Shown piece after piece: positions 34,154-46,899 of a DNA stretch of 64,000 nt. Numbering within the stretch: the first letter of the stretch is position 1; every line of letters begins with the position of its first letter. This stretch comes from Cryptomeria japonica (taxonomy: Eukaryota; Streptophyta; Pinopsida; Cupressales; Cupressaceae), in the NCBI RefSeq assembly GCF_030272615.1, contig NC_081413.1, forward strand, positions 601,400,709 to 601,464,708, in the 5' to 3' direction. Under the pieces are notes generated by a model, which saw only the letters and a program-made list of their open reading frames with translations, was not told where the DNA came from and searched no databases. Position numbers and translations under genes: made by a program.

Positions 34154-36399
34154 TGTAATGCCCCGCCAGGAAACCCCGAAGGGATTAAGCCATAACACAA
34201 GAATAGAGTGCAATGATTTTTTCTTTTAAGATAAACACAACATTAAGATACAACAAGATATCAAAATTCAGATTACATAGCGGAAGACATCAACTAACAC
34301 CTATAGAGTTTCCCAACATGATTACTTAATTGCACATTTAACTTAACTCACACTAATAAATCCAATAAGTTGATTATCTTATAACGAGATAATTCTTAAA
34401 CAAGGATAACTTCTTTCAGAAGATGAAAATATATGGATTACAAGATAAGGTTCATTGATTAAGATCTATTCACATCTTACATTCAAGCTTTTCATTAAAA
34501 TATAAGCCATGCATCTAATATTCTAACACACAAGAATTTTATCATAAACTTATGAGATCTTTCCATGCATACTTAATTTCCTTAACAACAACTGAATATA
34601 CTCCATTACTCTAAGCTACATTCTTTCACAATCCAATTTACTGCATTTTAAAAGATGATTGCATACATGCATCTTAAATTAATTTCATCTTATCCACTTA
34701 TACATTCTATCAAAATGTCATTCATACATGCTAACCCTAAACATGAAACATAAGAATAAAAGCATCACATAACACCAAGATGATCTCAGAGTTCACCCCT
34801 AAAGGGCTACATCTTCGAGTCTGCTCAACTGCAAGACCCCTCTGATAATTAATAAAGTTAAGAATACATGAGGTTCTCATAATTTACAATCCTGCCATCA
34901 AGGCAAAACATAATCAATAGACAACGAACACATCGGTCAATAAATACATAAACGATCCCTGAAAAAGGAAAGGATCCGGCTGAACATAATCGAAGCTAAT
35001 ACAAAGGTCCATTAGAGCATCCACAAAACTAAGTCATCACCACCTAAGGTCTAACATGAAACCAGGTACTCACAAGGCATAAGCAACAGGACGACTCCAC
35101 AAAAGGTGCTCCTATCAAGACCATACAACAACTCACTAGCGAATGTAGGGACAAGTGTCATCACACAACCTGGTATGGTTACCATGGCAGGTCTTCATAG
35201 GTTTCAGCTCCATACACTGGGTTGCACTGGAAACCTAATCTAAACCTCCGGCCCATCCATGCCTCATGTGGACCCACACATCCTTTCGTGAAGACAAGGA
35301 TGATGGTTTGCCATTTCAGGCCTTCTCACAGCATGTCGAGTCTGTGTTAGCACTCGTCCCATGTGTGAGGCACAATTATCTTAGTTAGAGATTACATTCT
35401 AATCTACTATTAGGTTATCACTTATTAGACTCACTTCTGATGGGTTACCCAGCAGCCACTTTGGGCGCAGCCCCCAATCGAAAGCCACTTTCCCATACGA
35501 CACTACACTATACTCAAGTGACCTCAGAAACCAAGGAATACACATGGTCAAGCAAACATAGTTCAAAAAGGGAGGGAACATCCATTTGGTCAAACACGAC
35601 TCAAAAGAGGTACACTTACTAACGGTACTCTAACCAGAGACCTGACCAACTATGGTCAACCACGAATCATCATTCGACACCCACATAAAGGATATGACCA
35701 ATAGCAACACCACAACAAAAATAATAGTCAACTCAAGACCGAGGACAGAAATAGGTACCCAAATCCACCATACGATAGGGTCAAATCAAACAAATTAAAG
35801 CTTGCCATTACGTAAGTAAAATCGAATACAGAAATTAAACTCGCATAGGCAATAACCAGGAAGGACAATTTTCTTTCCCATTGATTTAATCAATAAAGGT
35901 CGATCAAGTTTTCTACATGATCTAAGTTTTCCAAAATACACTAATAGGAAAACATCATTGCAAGGTGAATACAATACCATAATTTGCAATAGTACCATTG
36001 TCTATTTCTCAAACAGAGGAAAAAATATAATTAAACCATTTATTTTACTAATCGAGAATATTAGTAACTTAACAATTTTTCCAAATGATACTTAATTAAA
36101 TTCCAAAAGCATATCATTTAAATTCATAATGTCCAATGATAAAATATTCATTTCTAACATTTCCAGATGGCCTATAACATTAAAATCTTCAAATAATATA
36201 TTCTCCTGAATAATGTATATTTTATCTCAAGAATTTTCCAATATAAATAATATTCTATCTTTTTCCAAAAAGATGCTCCCCTAATATTATAGGTCCAAAA
36301 GGATCAAATATTAATTCATATATATTTATAAACCCACAGTTAATAAAATATACACAATTAATAATTAATATTGTATAGTAATCCAATTAAATATTAATT

Positions 36400-36421
36400 T
36401 ATATATATATATATATATATA
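36400..36421. repeat. (AT)n microsatellite
   Basis: Eleven AT units within F. Confidence 0.9.
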
Positions 36422-36637
36422 TTCATTAATAAAATATATATTATTAATAATTTAATGATGCACAACTCTCAAATTAAATACTAATTAATACATATATATT
36501 TATTCTCGTTAATAAATATATATTAATAATAATTAATAAATAATTAAAAACTTAATTAAAAAAACTTTTTAAATAATAAATTATTTTTTAAAAAAAATTT
36601 AACTAAAAAAAATAATTTAAAAAAATACAAAACAAGG

Positions 36638-36850
36638 GGGGCGGCGAGGGCGGTCGGGCCCACCTTCCTTACACGGGGGTTGGGTGGCCCAAACCCTAGC
36701 CGCGGGCGGTGCCACCGTGGGGGACGCAGGTCCCATGACACCTATGCAGCCACCGCGGGGGTCGCAGTGACTGCGGCCACCGCCGGTTGCGGCTTGCGCA
36801 GGGGGAGGAGGCGCGGGTAGAGCTCCGCTCCTCGCCCTCCAACCCCAAAT
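36638..36850. other. GC-rich patch within solo LTR F
   Basis: About 210 bp dominated by G and C (for example GGGGGGCGGCGAGGGCGG and GCCACCGCCGGTTGCGG) between A/T runs. It may be the promoter or transcribed leader part of the LTR; that is inference. Confidence 0.6.
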
Positions 36851-38255
36851 AATATTTTTTTTTTAATTTTTTTTTTCAAATACAAATTTTCATTTTAAAC
36901 AAAAAAAATCGACTTTATAATATATAATTTCGATTTAAAAATATTTTTCTTTTCAAAAAGACAAACCCCATTTCATTATTTCTTTTAAAACAGTCTCATA
37001 ATGATACTTAAAATGAAAATTTCCAGCAAGAAGAGGTTTTCTAAAATTGAAAGAATTTGTGGAAATACCATCCAAATAAATAATCCTTTTGGGCATAAGA
37101 AAGCTCATTTTTAATGCAAGGATTCAAGCAATAAACCAATATCAACTAATTTCCACAATGATTCATAACCTTGAGGGCAATCAATGGAGAAATTAAAACT
37201 AAATAGCATGAAGAACATCCAATGCCCATTTTTTTTGTAAAATTTAAACAATAACTAATTGATAACTAGAATTCCTACCTCCATAATCATTCCGGGAAAG
37301 GATCTGATGAAGAGCCCCAACCTGTAGCTCAAGAAATCATTCTCCTTCCAAAATCCCCAAATCTTTCATCCCAAAATATTTTCCAAAAAAATCAATCCCC
37401 AATATTTTCCAAAAGTCTAGGTTATAAGGGAAATGTTCGACCAAAATTTAATTTTTGGAATAAAAATATTTTATTTAAAATAAATCCCAAAAATCATTAT
37501 TTTCCAACTATATCAATAATTAAACTTGTTTTTCAATTTAAAATTGATTTTCTCAATTAATGGAAATTAACCTTTCTATTTCAATTAAATTTAAATCTTT
37601 CTTTTCATAAGCATAAACAGAATACATTTAATGTTTTATAATTAACCGTTTAATTGAACTTGCTCCTAAACTAAATCAAGCAATTTAAATAACGATTAAT
37701 CACATGAAAAGGGAGCCTATTTAATTTAGTCCCCAAATAAAATAATGCATAAACACACATATTTAATCAAATTAAATACTAAGGACTAATTACTCAATTT
37801 AACCATACACACAAAACACGCAACCCAAGAAGTCACACAGACAGACGACCCGCAAACCCAACCAAAGGGGATACCGACGGCAACTGACGATGCTCACTTG
37901 AGCATGACTATGGTCAAACAAGGGTCTTACGACCACCTAATCCAACTCTAAGGATTAAAGAGGTACACTCGAACCTACAAATCCAAGTGGAGACGAACCT
38001 CGCACCCATGCAGTATTGTACCTGAAATCTCCTGCAACCAAGAGTCATACATGCATACATATATAAACTTAATGAAAGCGTTAACCCGAGATAATAACAA
38101 GAAATATGAGAATTAATAACTTGCATACGAATTGGTGTGAAAACCATAATAACAGGTATGCCCTAAAATCAAAACATCTGACTATAACACTATAATACGT
38201 TAAACTAACTCAGGTCAAACCAAGATTAGAAACTGATTAGGGTAGGGGTACTACA

Positions 38256-38260
38256 TTAGC
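38256..38260. repeat. Target-site duplication of solo LTR F, right
   Basis: TTAGC, identical to 34149-34153. Confidence 0.92.
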
Positions 38261-38313
38261 ACATATACTGGTTCTCTTGATTGACTACTTTTGTCAATGC
38301 CAACAATCCAACA

Positions 38314-38530
38314 ATCTCCCCCTTTGGCATTGATGGCAAACACTTCAAAATCTGGCTAATTAGTTGCATGTTCTTTTACTTCCTTCATCTCTGTACCAAT
38401 CTGGTCATTACTTATGCCCTGAGTAATGAATATCTCCCCCTGTCACTGGTAATACTCTGATGCAGCAACTTCAGCTCAATCACTACTTACCAATGCTCAA
38501 GCATTCTAATCATATCTCCCCCTTTGACAA
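38314..38530 (-). other. Multiple polypurine tracts of element E
   Basis: Minus-strand GCCAAAGGGGGAGAT next to the LTR (38314-38328), with further runs at about 38431-38441 and 38514-38530 (GTCAAAGGGGGAGAT). Confidence 0.78.
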
Positions 38531-38665
38531 CAATTCCAAAGAGTCCTTTCTATACACTTACAAGACTGCTCCTCCTAACCGGAGTAGTCCACACTCATCA
38601 ATCTAGTCTCTTTTTTTTTTTTTTAAACTTGAAATCATACTATATTGATGTAGAGCCCTGTTTTC

Positions 38666-41600
38666 TTACTTTACTGAATGGAGGGGCATAACCCCCAACT
38701 TACCTCTGAGATATTCAAAGGTGTCCTTCTGTAGTGGCTTGGTGAAGATGTCAGCCACCTTCTCTTTTATTGGTATGTACTCCAACATCACATCCTTTTC
38801 TTGAACTTGTTCCCTTAGATAGTGATATTTGATGGCTATGTGCTTTGTTTTGGAGTCCATCACCGGGTTCTTGGATATTTCAATGGCACTGGTGTTGTCA
38901 CAATGAATCACTACCGGTCCAACCACTTTTTCTTGTATTCCTTCCAGCAGTTGCTTGATCCAAACTATATGTGTGCAATTGATTGCAGTAGCTACATACT
39001 CAGCCTCAGTTGTGGATTGAGATATGCAATTTTTTTTCTTACTTGTCCAAGATACAATCTTGTCTCTGAGAAAGAATGCACCTCCACTAGTGCTCTTTTT
39101 GTCATCAATGTTCCTAGCCCAATCTGAATTAGTGAAGACACTTAAACTGAAGTCTCGATTATGTGGATACCAGAGACCATACTCATGAATCCCCTTTAGG
39201 TATCTGAATATTCTTTTGACTTCCACCATGTGAGTCTCTTTTGGATTTGCAAAAAATCTGGCAACCAAGCCAACAACTTGTGATATGTCTGGTTTGCTAT
39301 GTACTACATATTGCAACTTACCGATCATGGACTGGTAAAGTGTCTCATTCACTTCTTCAGCCTGATCATATTTAGATAGCTTTCAAATTGTAACCATTGG
39401 AGTTCCAACAAGTTTGCAATCTTCCATTCCAAAAAATTTTAGAATTTCCCTTATGTACTTAGTTTGACTGATGAAGATGTCATCCTTTAGTTGAGAGACT
39501 TGCAGGCCAATAAAAAACTATATCTCGCCAATCATGGACATCTCGAATTCTTTCTTCATTTGTTCTGCAAAGATTTTTCTCATCACATCATCTCCCCCAA
39601 ATATGATGTCATCCACAAAGATCTTAGCAATTAGGTGTTTTCCTTCAGCTCCACTCTTTAGATACAGGTTACGGTTATCACTGGTTCTTTTGAACCATAT
39701 GCTTAGCAAATATGAGTGTAACCTCTCATACCAATCTGTCGGTGCTTTTTTCAACCCATACAGATCCTTCTGCAACCTACATACCATATTCCTTCCATCT
39801 TCAGATGCAAACCCTTATGGTTTCTCTATGTATACTTCTTCCTCTAACACCCCATTTAAGAATGTCTATTTGACATACATTTGGTAGAATTTAAAGATTT
39901 TATAAGCAGCACAAGCCAACAAAATTCTGACCCCTTCCAACCTGGCCACCGGTGCAAAGGTTTCTCCATAGTCGAAACCTTCTTCTTGAGCATAGCCCTT
40001 ACAGACCAATCTTGCTTTGTTTCTTATCACTTTACTGGTTTCATCCATTTTATTTCTGAACACCCACTTGGTGCCTATTACATTTTTGTTTTCTGGTCTG
40101 GGCACTAAAGTCCATGTATCATTTTTCTCAATTTGCTCCAGTTCTTCTTCCATGGCTTTGACCCAGTCATCATCTTTTAGAGCCTCCTTTGCTATTTTGG
40201 GCTCAAAAATGGAGAGCATACAACCATTCTCTCTTTATCTTCTTCTGGTTAGAACTCCTGCATCCTTGTCACCGATGATATTTTCTTCAAAGTGATTATT
40301 TCTGACATACTTAGCCAATACCAGTTCACTCCTCGGAGCTTCTTCTATCGATTGTGCAAGTTCTACTTCACATGATTCTTCATTTGCCACTTCAATAGGA
40401 TCTTCTTTAGTAGGTTCCACCAGTACATTGTACTCGAACCCTTTATAGTCCTCTGGTTCACTCTTACTGTCCTGTTCATTTTTCTCAAAGTACTCATCTA
40501 CTCTGGCATTTGCACTTTCCACAATTTTACCAGTCCTTTTGTTTAAACATCGGTATGCTTTTCTCTTTGTTGAGTAACTTAAGAAGGTTCCTTCATCACT
40601 CTTGGGATCAAATTTTCTAGTGTACTCGTCCCTCTTGATATAGCACCTGCTTCCAAATACTTTGAAATAACAAACATTAGGTGAGTATCCACTCCATAAT
40701 TCATAGGGAGTTTTATTTATCCCTTTCTTTACTTGTATCCAATTCAAAGTGTATATAGTAGTGCTTATTGCTTCTCTCCAAAAGATATGTGGAATGTCCT
40801 TCTGTATCATCAAAGTCCTTGCACAATCAATAAGAGTTCTATTTCTTCTTTCAACAACTCCATTCTATTGAGGTGTTCTGGGTGCAGACATTTGCCTCAT
40901 AATCCCTTGTTCCTCACAGGAATTCATGAACTATTGAGATGTAAACTCTCCTCCTCTATCTAATCTCAAACACTTAAAATTCTTGCTAGTTCCTCTTTCT
41001 ACTCGAGCCTTAAAAACCTTAAACACATGAAAGACTTTAGATTTTTCCTTCAAGAATACAACCCACATCATTCTTGAGAAGTCATCCACAAACAACATAA
41101 AATATCAGTCTCCATAGAAACTCTTGGTTCTCATGGTACTGCACAGGTCTGTATGAACTAAGTCTAGCACATTTTCAGATGAAAAGGTTTTACTGCTGAA
41201 ACTAGACCCGGTCAACTTTCCTAGTTGACACTCTTTGCACATAGCATTTTCAGGTTTCACTATATCAGGCATACCTCTAATAGATTTTGTCTTGTTGAAT
41301 TTTGTTATGCTATCAAAGTTAACATGACATAATATTTTGTGCCACAACCAAATGTCTTCAACCTTATCCATTGGACAACTACCTATGGTGGTGTCTAGAT
41401 GAAATAGATTGCCTCTTGATTGTTAAATGGTGGCAATCAGACTTCCTAATTTGTCATTTATTTGACATATTCCTTCATTGAATTCTAACTGGTAACCCTT
41501 ATTGTTAAGTTGCGAAACACTTAAAAAACTATATTTTAACCCTTCTACCCAATAGACATCATCACAACTTGTCTTATCATTTAGGGCTATAGACCCCTTA

Positions 41601-42781
41601 CCTTTTACTGCACAAGGAGCATCATTTCTGAATCTCACAGTTCCTCCATTGCAATCCTCCATGCTAAGGAATTTGTTTCTGTCACCGGTCATGTAGTGAG
41701 TGCAACCACTGTCGATCACCCATTCTCCACACTAGTTTGTGATAGAAATCAATGCCATATCTCCTTCCTCTGTGTTGTCCTCCTTGACTACCACAAATGC
41801 AATGCCATCTCCATCAGATCCCTTCGATTCTTCATCAGTGAACCCTTCTTCTGCAAGATAACATTCCTTCTTGCTCTTGTCCTTGTAGCTTCTGAAATTA
41901 TCCTTCTTGTCTCTATCATTGTCAAGACATCTTGAAGCAATATGACCTATCTTATTACAGGAGAAGCACTTTAAGGGTAGTTTACCTTTGTACTTTCCTT
42001 TTCCTCTTGGAAATCTTCTTGCCAATAGAGATTCAATTTCATCTTGCTCTTGTTCCTCATATAGTAGATTGTCACTTGCATGGGAATGACTGGTTCTGGT
42101 AGTAGAACTACTACCAGTTTTTTTCCTTCTCCTTGTCGGTGCATGCATCATGGAGGCTTTGAAAGTAGCATCAATCTTTGGTACGTTGTTGTCATAATTG
42201 CTCAATTCAAAAGAATTCGACTTAGCGATCAATGAGTCAAGAGTTACATTGACTGTTCCCAAGGATCTGAGTTCTTGGATAGCAGAGACCCTTATGGCAT
42301 ATTGTGGTAGCAAGGTTCTCAATATTTTTCTAACCACATCGTCCTCCTCAAGTTTTCCTCCAGCACTTTTAATGGAGTTTACTACATCCTTTATCCTCTT
42401 GCTATACTGCTATATGTTTTCTCCTTCCCGCATCCTCATCTCATCATATTTTCCTCTCAGGATGTCTACTTTGGCCTTTTGAACATGAGGATCTCCCCCA
42501 TAGACTGTCTTCAGCTTATTCCATATCTTAAAAGTATTTTTCAAATCTTGTACCTCAACAAATTAATTATCAGAAAGAGTGCTAACAATCAGATCCATAG
42601 CAGCAGTATTATCTTTCCTTTCCTTGATCTGTTCCAAAGTAAGAGTCCCTAAAGGTTCACTGTACTATATGATCGCATGATTCCAGTAGTGTTCACCTAG
42701 GGATCTTAGATAGAGTTTCATTCTTCGACACCATAAGCTGTAATTCTCCTTAGAGAACTTAGGACCCTCCTTACGCATCAT
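38666..42781 (-). pseudogene. gag-pol polyprotein of copia element E
   Basis: One phase of 1,372 codons from ATG at 42781 to TAA-type end at 38666, with about 13 in-frame stops and no frameshift. In order: gag (NYSLWCRRMKLYLRSLGEHY, VYGGDPHVQKAKVDILRG), zinc knuckle CFSCNKIGHIASRC, protease WVIDSGCTHYMTGD (active site DSG), integrase zinc region with WLWHKILCHVNF and CKECQLG, integrase core HTDLC, FVDDFSRMM, RLDRGGEF, RT from [20 protein letters not shown] through FVDDIIFGGDD (active-site DD kept), RNase H with TNSDWA, TTEAEYVA and HCDNTSA. Ends TKPLQKDTFEYLRGKLGVM. All catalytic residues that I could locate remain, but stops make it inactive. It is close to the protein of element G. Confidence 0.93.
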
Positions 42782-42833
42782 CTTGGATCTCTCCTTAAGC
42801 TAATAAAGCTTCTTCTAATTCTAAGGACCTGAT

Positions 42834-42847
42834 GCTCTGATACCAAT
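42834..42847 (-). other. Primer-binding site of element E
   Basis: Minus strand reads ATTGGTATCAGAGC, next to the 5' LTR. Confidence 0.9.
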
Positions 42848-44542
42848 TGTTAGTCCCAACTAGTGTTGAGAGGGGAGGGGTGAATCAGCACTTGATCAAA
42901 TCTTCACAATTAAACTTTTAACTTAAATCCGCATTCATCTAATATCCAACAATATACTTAATCATTGAAGTAAAATATGCAAGCATGAAAAGTTGACAGT
43001 GACACCAAGAAGTTATCTCGTGGAAACCCAAATGGGAGAAAACCACGGTGTGAGTAGGAACTCACAAAATTTGTACTCTTCTGAAGTACACTCGATGAGG
43101 AGCCATCCATGTTAGGAGATTACAAAGACACTATTAGGTGCCACCCGATTAAGGGATTTTGTTCAAGGTCGATTAGTGCCTTTACCCTGTTAAAGGTAGC
43201 CTAGTTAAAGGACATAAGAACATAAACTAAGATGTCACCTGGTTAAGGGATTTTACAAAAGGGACCTATTAAAGTCCACCCAGTTAAGGGATTTATGTTG
43301 CAGTGGTTAGAAAGCAATAGATGGATAATCTACTGAATTATCTACTGATAACTTGATCAGATCTCAATATGCATCACACTCAATCTACATCGGTTGTGTC
43401 TTCTTTGTACAACATCGATTTTCTTCTTACACCTTCAGCTCTTCACTCATTCGATCGACTGTCCCTTGGAAATGTACTCTGCTGGTCCTCTGACCTTCGG
43501 CTCTGCACTATGTTGATTCTCTATCCTTCGGCTCTGCACTCTATTGGTTCTTTGACCTTCAGCTCTACACTATGTTGGTTCTTTGTCTCTCAACTCTGCA
43601 CTTAGTCGGTCTACCTCAAACACACTCTACTCTTCTAAACCCTCTTAGCACTTCCTCTCTCTACTCTTCACTTTGGATCGCCTTCAACAAGATCTGCTTG
43701 TTGCAAATTTCACGATCAAAACTTTCTAAATGAACTCAAGAACACTTTATACATTTTCTATCGACACTTTCAGGCATTCCCTCAATCAAAGCAATCATGG
43801 ATTTTAGAAGATTTCAAATTCAAAATCTCCCACTCTTTCTTTGCGCGCCTTCCAACATTTCTGCCAAGTGTTCAAAAAAATTCTACCACTGCATCCTTCA
43901 AATATAGTAATTTCTAGGTCGTGTTCAATCAATTAAGTACCAACCAGAAATTCTATAGCTAATCATTATTGAGTGCATGATAACTAAAATTTACCTTACC
44001 AGCATATGATTTGGCGTAGACACAAACTCACCAACTCATATTTTGCCACTGCAATTGAATAACCGATCACCACTCCAAGATTTATGGTGATCACATGTCT
44101 TCCTTCTATCATACTAGTGTACCAGTATGCCACTACACTTCTATATTACTGGTTCATCCTTTCATTGTCGGTTTGTAGTGCTAGCATCAAGTCTCTTCCC
44201 TTGTTTTCCAATGAGATTCTGGTTTGCATACAACTTCAAATTTTCTTGTCTGAGTCACCTTTTGTGACTTCATCATCATCAGAGTGACTGATATTCCTGA
44301 ATGATAGACTAGTTGGCTTAGTCTATATTTCCTTGAGTTGATTAAACCTTTAATCATTAGTTACCAATGTTGTTTCCATGTGTTTGTAAGTCATCACTTT
44401 TTCTCACTAAAAAACACCACTCTACTTATACCACTTCATCGGTTAGTGTCTTCACCAGTAAGTGTTGGACATCAATGACAAATCTTAGCACATATATCAG
44501 TTCTCTTGATTGACCAGTTTTGTCAATGCCAACAATCCAACA
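42848..44542 (-). repeat. 5' LTR of element E (1,695 bp)
   Basis: Starts TGTTAGTCCC and ends CAATCCAACA. It carries the G-run/TGAATCA motif at 42867-42887 and the 31-33 bp minisatellite at 43460-43618. It is uninterrupted at the place where F sits in the other LTR (about 44480). Confidence 0.92.
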
Positions 44543-44930
44543 AGGGGACCCTAATATCCTTACCATGAGGCCTTGACTCTCCCCTCAACATTGGCATTGG
44601 ATCCCCCTGATCCAAAAAACCCCTTTTTCACTCACCCATTGTCCGTTCAAAATCTATAGGGGGTCGAAACTGATGGTCAAAAGCACCTCCAACATATGCA
44701 CCACCGCCCAGTCAGATTTGACATGGCCCAAAACCACCATTCTTGTAGTGATTCGATGCAACAAAACTACAAACCTGGTCATCATGCCCCTTCACCATGG
44801 ATGCCCAACTGGAATCTCCACGATCAGAAATATTATTTCCATAAAAGCATCTTCCTGCAGAAACCCTAGCCGACTGAACCAAATGCAGCGACATCATGCC
44901 TATTTGAGTTCAAGATATTATTACAATATT
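44543..44930 (-). pseudogene. 5' part of the LINE, right of element E
   Basis: GC-richer than the surrounding sequence, between the end of E and the LINE target duplication. The minus strand reads MMSLHLVQSARVSAGRCFYG, then GDSSWASMVKGHDDQVCSF and, after a stop, FDHQFRPPIDFERTMGE. It is probably the 5' leader and start of ORF1; only the position supports this. Confidence 0.5.
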
Positions 44931-44942
44931 AATCCTTTTATT
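44931..44942. repeat. Target-site duplication of the LINE, right copy
   Basis: AATCCTTTTATT, identical to 31320-31331. Confidence 0.8.
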
Positions 44943-45320
44943 GATAACAAGACTTAAACATATATTTATATTTCAATAAAATAATAAATCCATTACAAAG
45001 AAGTTTTTCTAATATATATATATATATATATAATGTAAGATATAACCTCTTATTGAAATTGATTTAGAAAGAAAGGGGTTTGGTCCTGTCTGAAGGAACC
45101 ATAAGATTGATGGCATTCAATGACCCTTTTTGACTACTTCCTATCTTTAAATGCAAGTGAAACTTTTCAACAGGAGGATAAAGGAGAGTTCGTTAAATTT
45201 GTCTTATATCTTCCTATCTTGATGAAGAAAATAGTCCTAACCGTTTCAATTCTTCCCAAACTGATGGAAACATGTTCCCACACCATTGTCTATGTAGCAC
45301 TCAGACTTATCATTTGATCA

Positions 45321-45385
45321 TTGTTTTTAAATAATTAAAAATTAAAATATAACAAAATTTGTTTTACAATTAATTATTAAAAACA
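45321..45385. repeat. Small AT-rich foldback
   Basis: TGTTTTTAAATAATTAA at 45321-45337 pairs with TTAATTATTAAAAACA at 45370-45385. Not seen in copy 1. It could be a tiny MITE-like insertion, but no target duplication is certain. Confidence 0.5.
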
Positions 45386-46894
45386 GTCAATAGTAAATTC
45401 TAAATGTTGGATAGACATTGCCTACTCCCACTGTCTTCTCAACTATTTTGACACCTTTCACTGCCCTTTAGCATGGTGCAATAGTCCTCTCTGCTTGAAA
45501 TTGTTGTCTATAATAATAGGACATGTTATCAACATTCTTCTTTACTGGAAGACGTAGTTCACTAGCTAACAGGTTTAGACACAACCACCCATTCCACATC
45601 ATAAGCACTCATTATAAGTTGCATTGATTACATCAATTGTCACTGCAAGTATTGGTTCATGTCATTCCCCCTTATTTCTCATACGACATATTTTTCTTTC
45701 TCAAAGTCAAATAGTGACAAACAAGGAGTTTATGAAGACCAACTATCAACCTTTGTGTGTGTCAGATGTGTTCATGGATTGCAATTTTCCAAAAGAAACT
45801 TGTCTTCTGTCAATTGGTGTTTAATGTTGTCGTGCTCCCTTTTTGACCATCTTAACTACAAACTCACCTGGTTATTTTGAGGAAGTACTAATCTAAGAAG
45901 ATGAATGTCTCATACCATTTCTTAATGTATGTGATTGATAAGTGGTTTTCTATTCAATCTTTTCTAAAAAGAATCAACAATATATACTCAATTTTAGAAA
46001 TTTAGTTTTAAATAATTCTCTCCCAAATCAATTTCTTCCTTTTAACTGTTACCGGCAATATGGTCTTCAAATTTGTGCTTGACTAAGTGCTAATCAATCA
46101 TTGCAGGATATATTCAAATGAAACCCCTAGGTGTGTTTGAGCAAATGCTACTGATAGGAGTGAAGTATAACCGAGCAAACTTTGGCAAAACCTCTAGAAA
46201 CGTTTCAAAAGGGGCTTACAGGGCACTAAGCAATGAACAATGAATGGCGATCCATTAAGAGATGATTAGGAGATTTTTTTTTCCCCATTAGACCTAGTTG
46301 TGATTATTTGTTATCCATGCATGCACCATAAACTAAGCAACCAATTTCTCCATTATATAGAGAAAGAATTCTATTTTTGCAATTGTTGTGTGATGATCAC
46401 AAAACCTACTTCTCTGATGAAAATTTTCAATATCTACACAAAATGAATTGGCCTAGTGATAAAACTGTGTTCTCTAGAGTAGAGGTCATTCTTCTTCATA
46501 TCCAATCCTTTTGTCTAAATCTGTCGCCAACAGTTAAGATAGGCTAACCCTAATCAAAAGCAACAATGTTGAACCTCAACAGACTAACCATTAAGCTGGA
46601 TATTGACAACATTAGCAAGAAAATGACTGTAATATTATTTACCATTGTGTTATTATTGGAGACTAACTCTCTTAATGGAGTGATGTCGATGGTTCAAGTG
46701 GCTTCAACAATGGTGACATTTGAGGTAAGGCATTTCTCAATAAATATTATGCCATGCAAGTAGTATTATCAAAAGAACTTTCTGGCACAACATTCATGCA
46801 ATGTTTTCTTGTACATACAATAAAAAGACGCTCACAATGAATGTTGAAAGTGAGCTTAGTAAGCATCCAAGATTACAACAATATCATTTTCTAT

Positions 46895-46899
46895 ACAAT
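46895..46899. repeat. Target-site duplication of the small solo LTR, left
   Basis: ACAAT, repeated at 47180-47184. Confidence 0.82.

Larger units (their letters stand above)
34154..38255 (-). mobile_element. 4.1 kb solo LTR (F) inside the LTR of element E
   Basis: Plus strand starts TGTAATGCCCCGCC and ends GGGGTACTACA, with TTAGC on both sides. The minus-strand form TGTAGTACCCC ... GGCGGGGCATTACA is like LTRs of gypsy chromoviruses (Del/Tekay type). No internal gene, primer-binding site or repeated end was found in 4,102 bp, so it is read as a solo LTR. It holds a GC-rich patch at 36638-36850 amid AT-rich sequence. Family assignment rests on the end sequences only. Confidence 0.83.
32570..38313 (-). 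repeat. 3' LTR of element E, split by solo LTR F
   Basis: Consists of 32570-34153 and 38261-38313. Starts TGTTAGTCCC and ends CAATCCAACA. It carries the G-run/TGAATCA motif at 32591-32609. Confidence 0.9.
32570..44542 (-). mobile_element. Ty1/copia element, Sirevirus-like (element E)
   Basis: LTRs at 32570-38313 (interrupted by F) and 42848-44542 flank one gag-pol frame (38666-42781) with Met-tRNA primer-binding site and several polypurine tracts. Without F and one copy of its target duplication the left LTR is about 1,637 bp, the right 1,695 bp. Domain order gag, protease, integrase, RT, RNase H shows copia type. Flanks (AAGGT at 32565-32569, AGGGG at 44543-44547) do not form a clean target duplication. 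It sits inside the LINE ORF1, whose text continues on both sides. Confidence 0.92.
31332..44930 (-). mobile_element. L1-type LINE, interrupted by element E
   Basis: Two parts, 31332-32569 and 44543-44930, flank element E. The 3' end (left, minus strand) reads TAATAAAAAATCATTATT, then ACCGAGCAAAAAATAAATAA, a form I know from plant LINE tails. A 12-bp target duplication flanks the whole. ORF1 sequence is readable but no endonuclease/RT gene (ORF2) is present: the distance from ORF1 to the tail is under 0.5 kb. It is therefore internally deleted or non-autonomous. The paralogous sequence at about 14345-14385 has no insertion. Confidence 0.8.

Noticed and set aside
36556-36741. Frame of 61 codons in the GC-rich patch of F
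   Set aside because: Composition-driven, rich in Pro/Arg/Gly, ending in Phe/Lys runs from A/T tracts.
32565-44547. Target duplication for element E
   Set aside because: AAGGT and AGGGG match at only three of five positions, so I do not claim it.
45624-45880. Two overlapping plus-strand frames in host copy 2
   Set aside because: Not retained in copy 1 and no recognisable protein; treated as non-coding.
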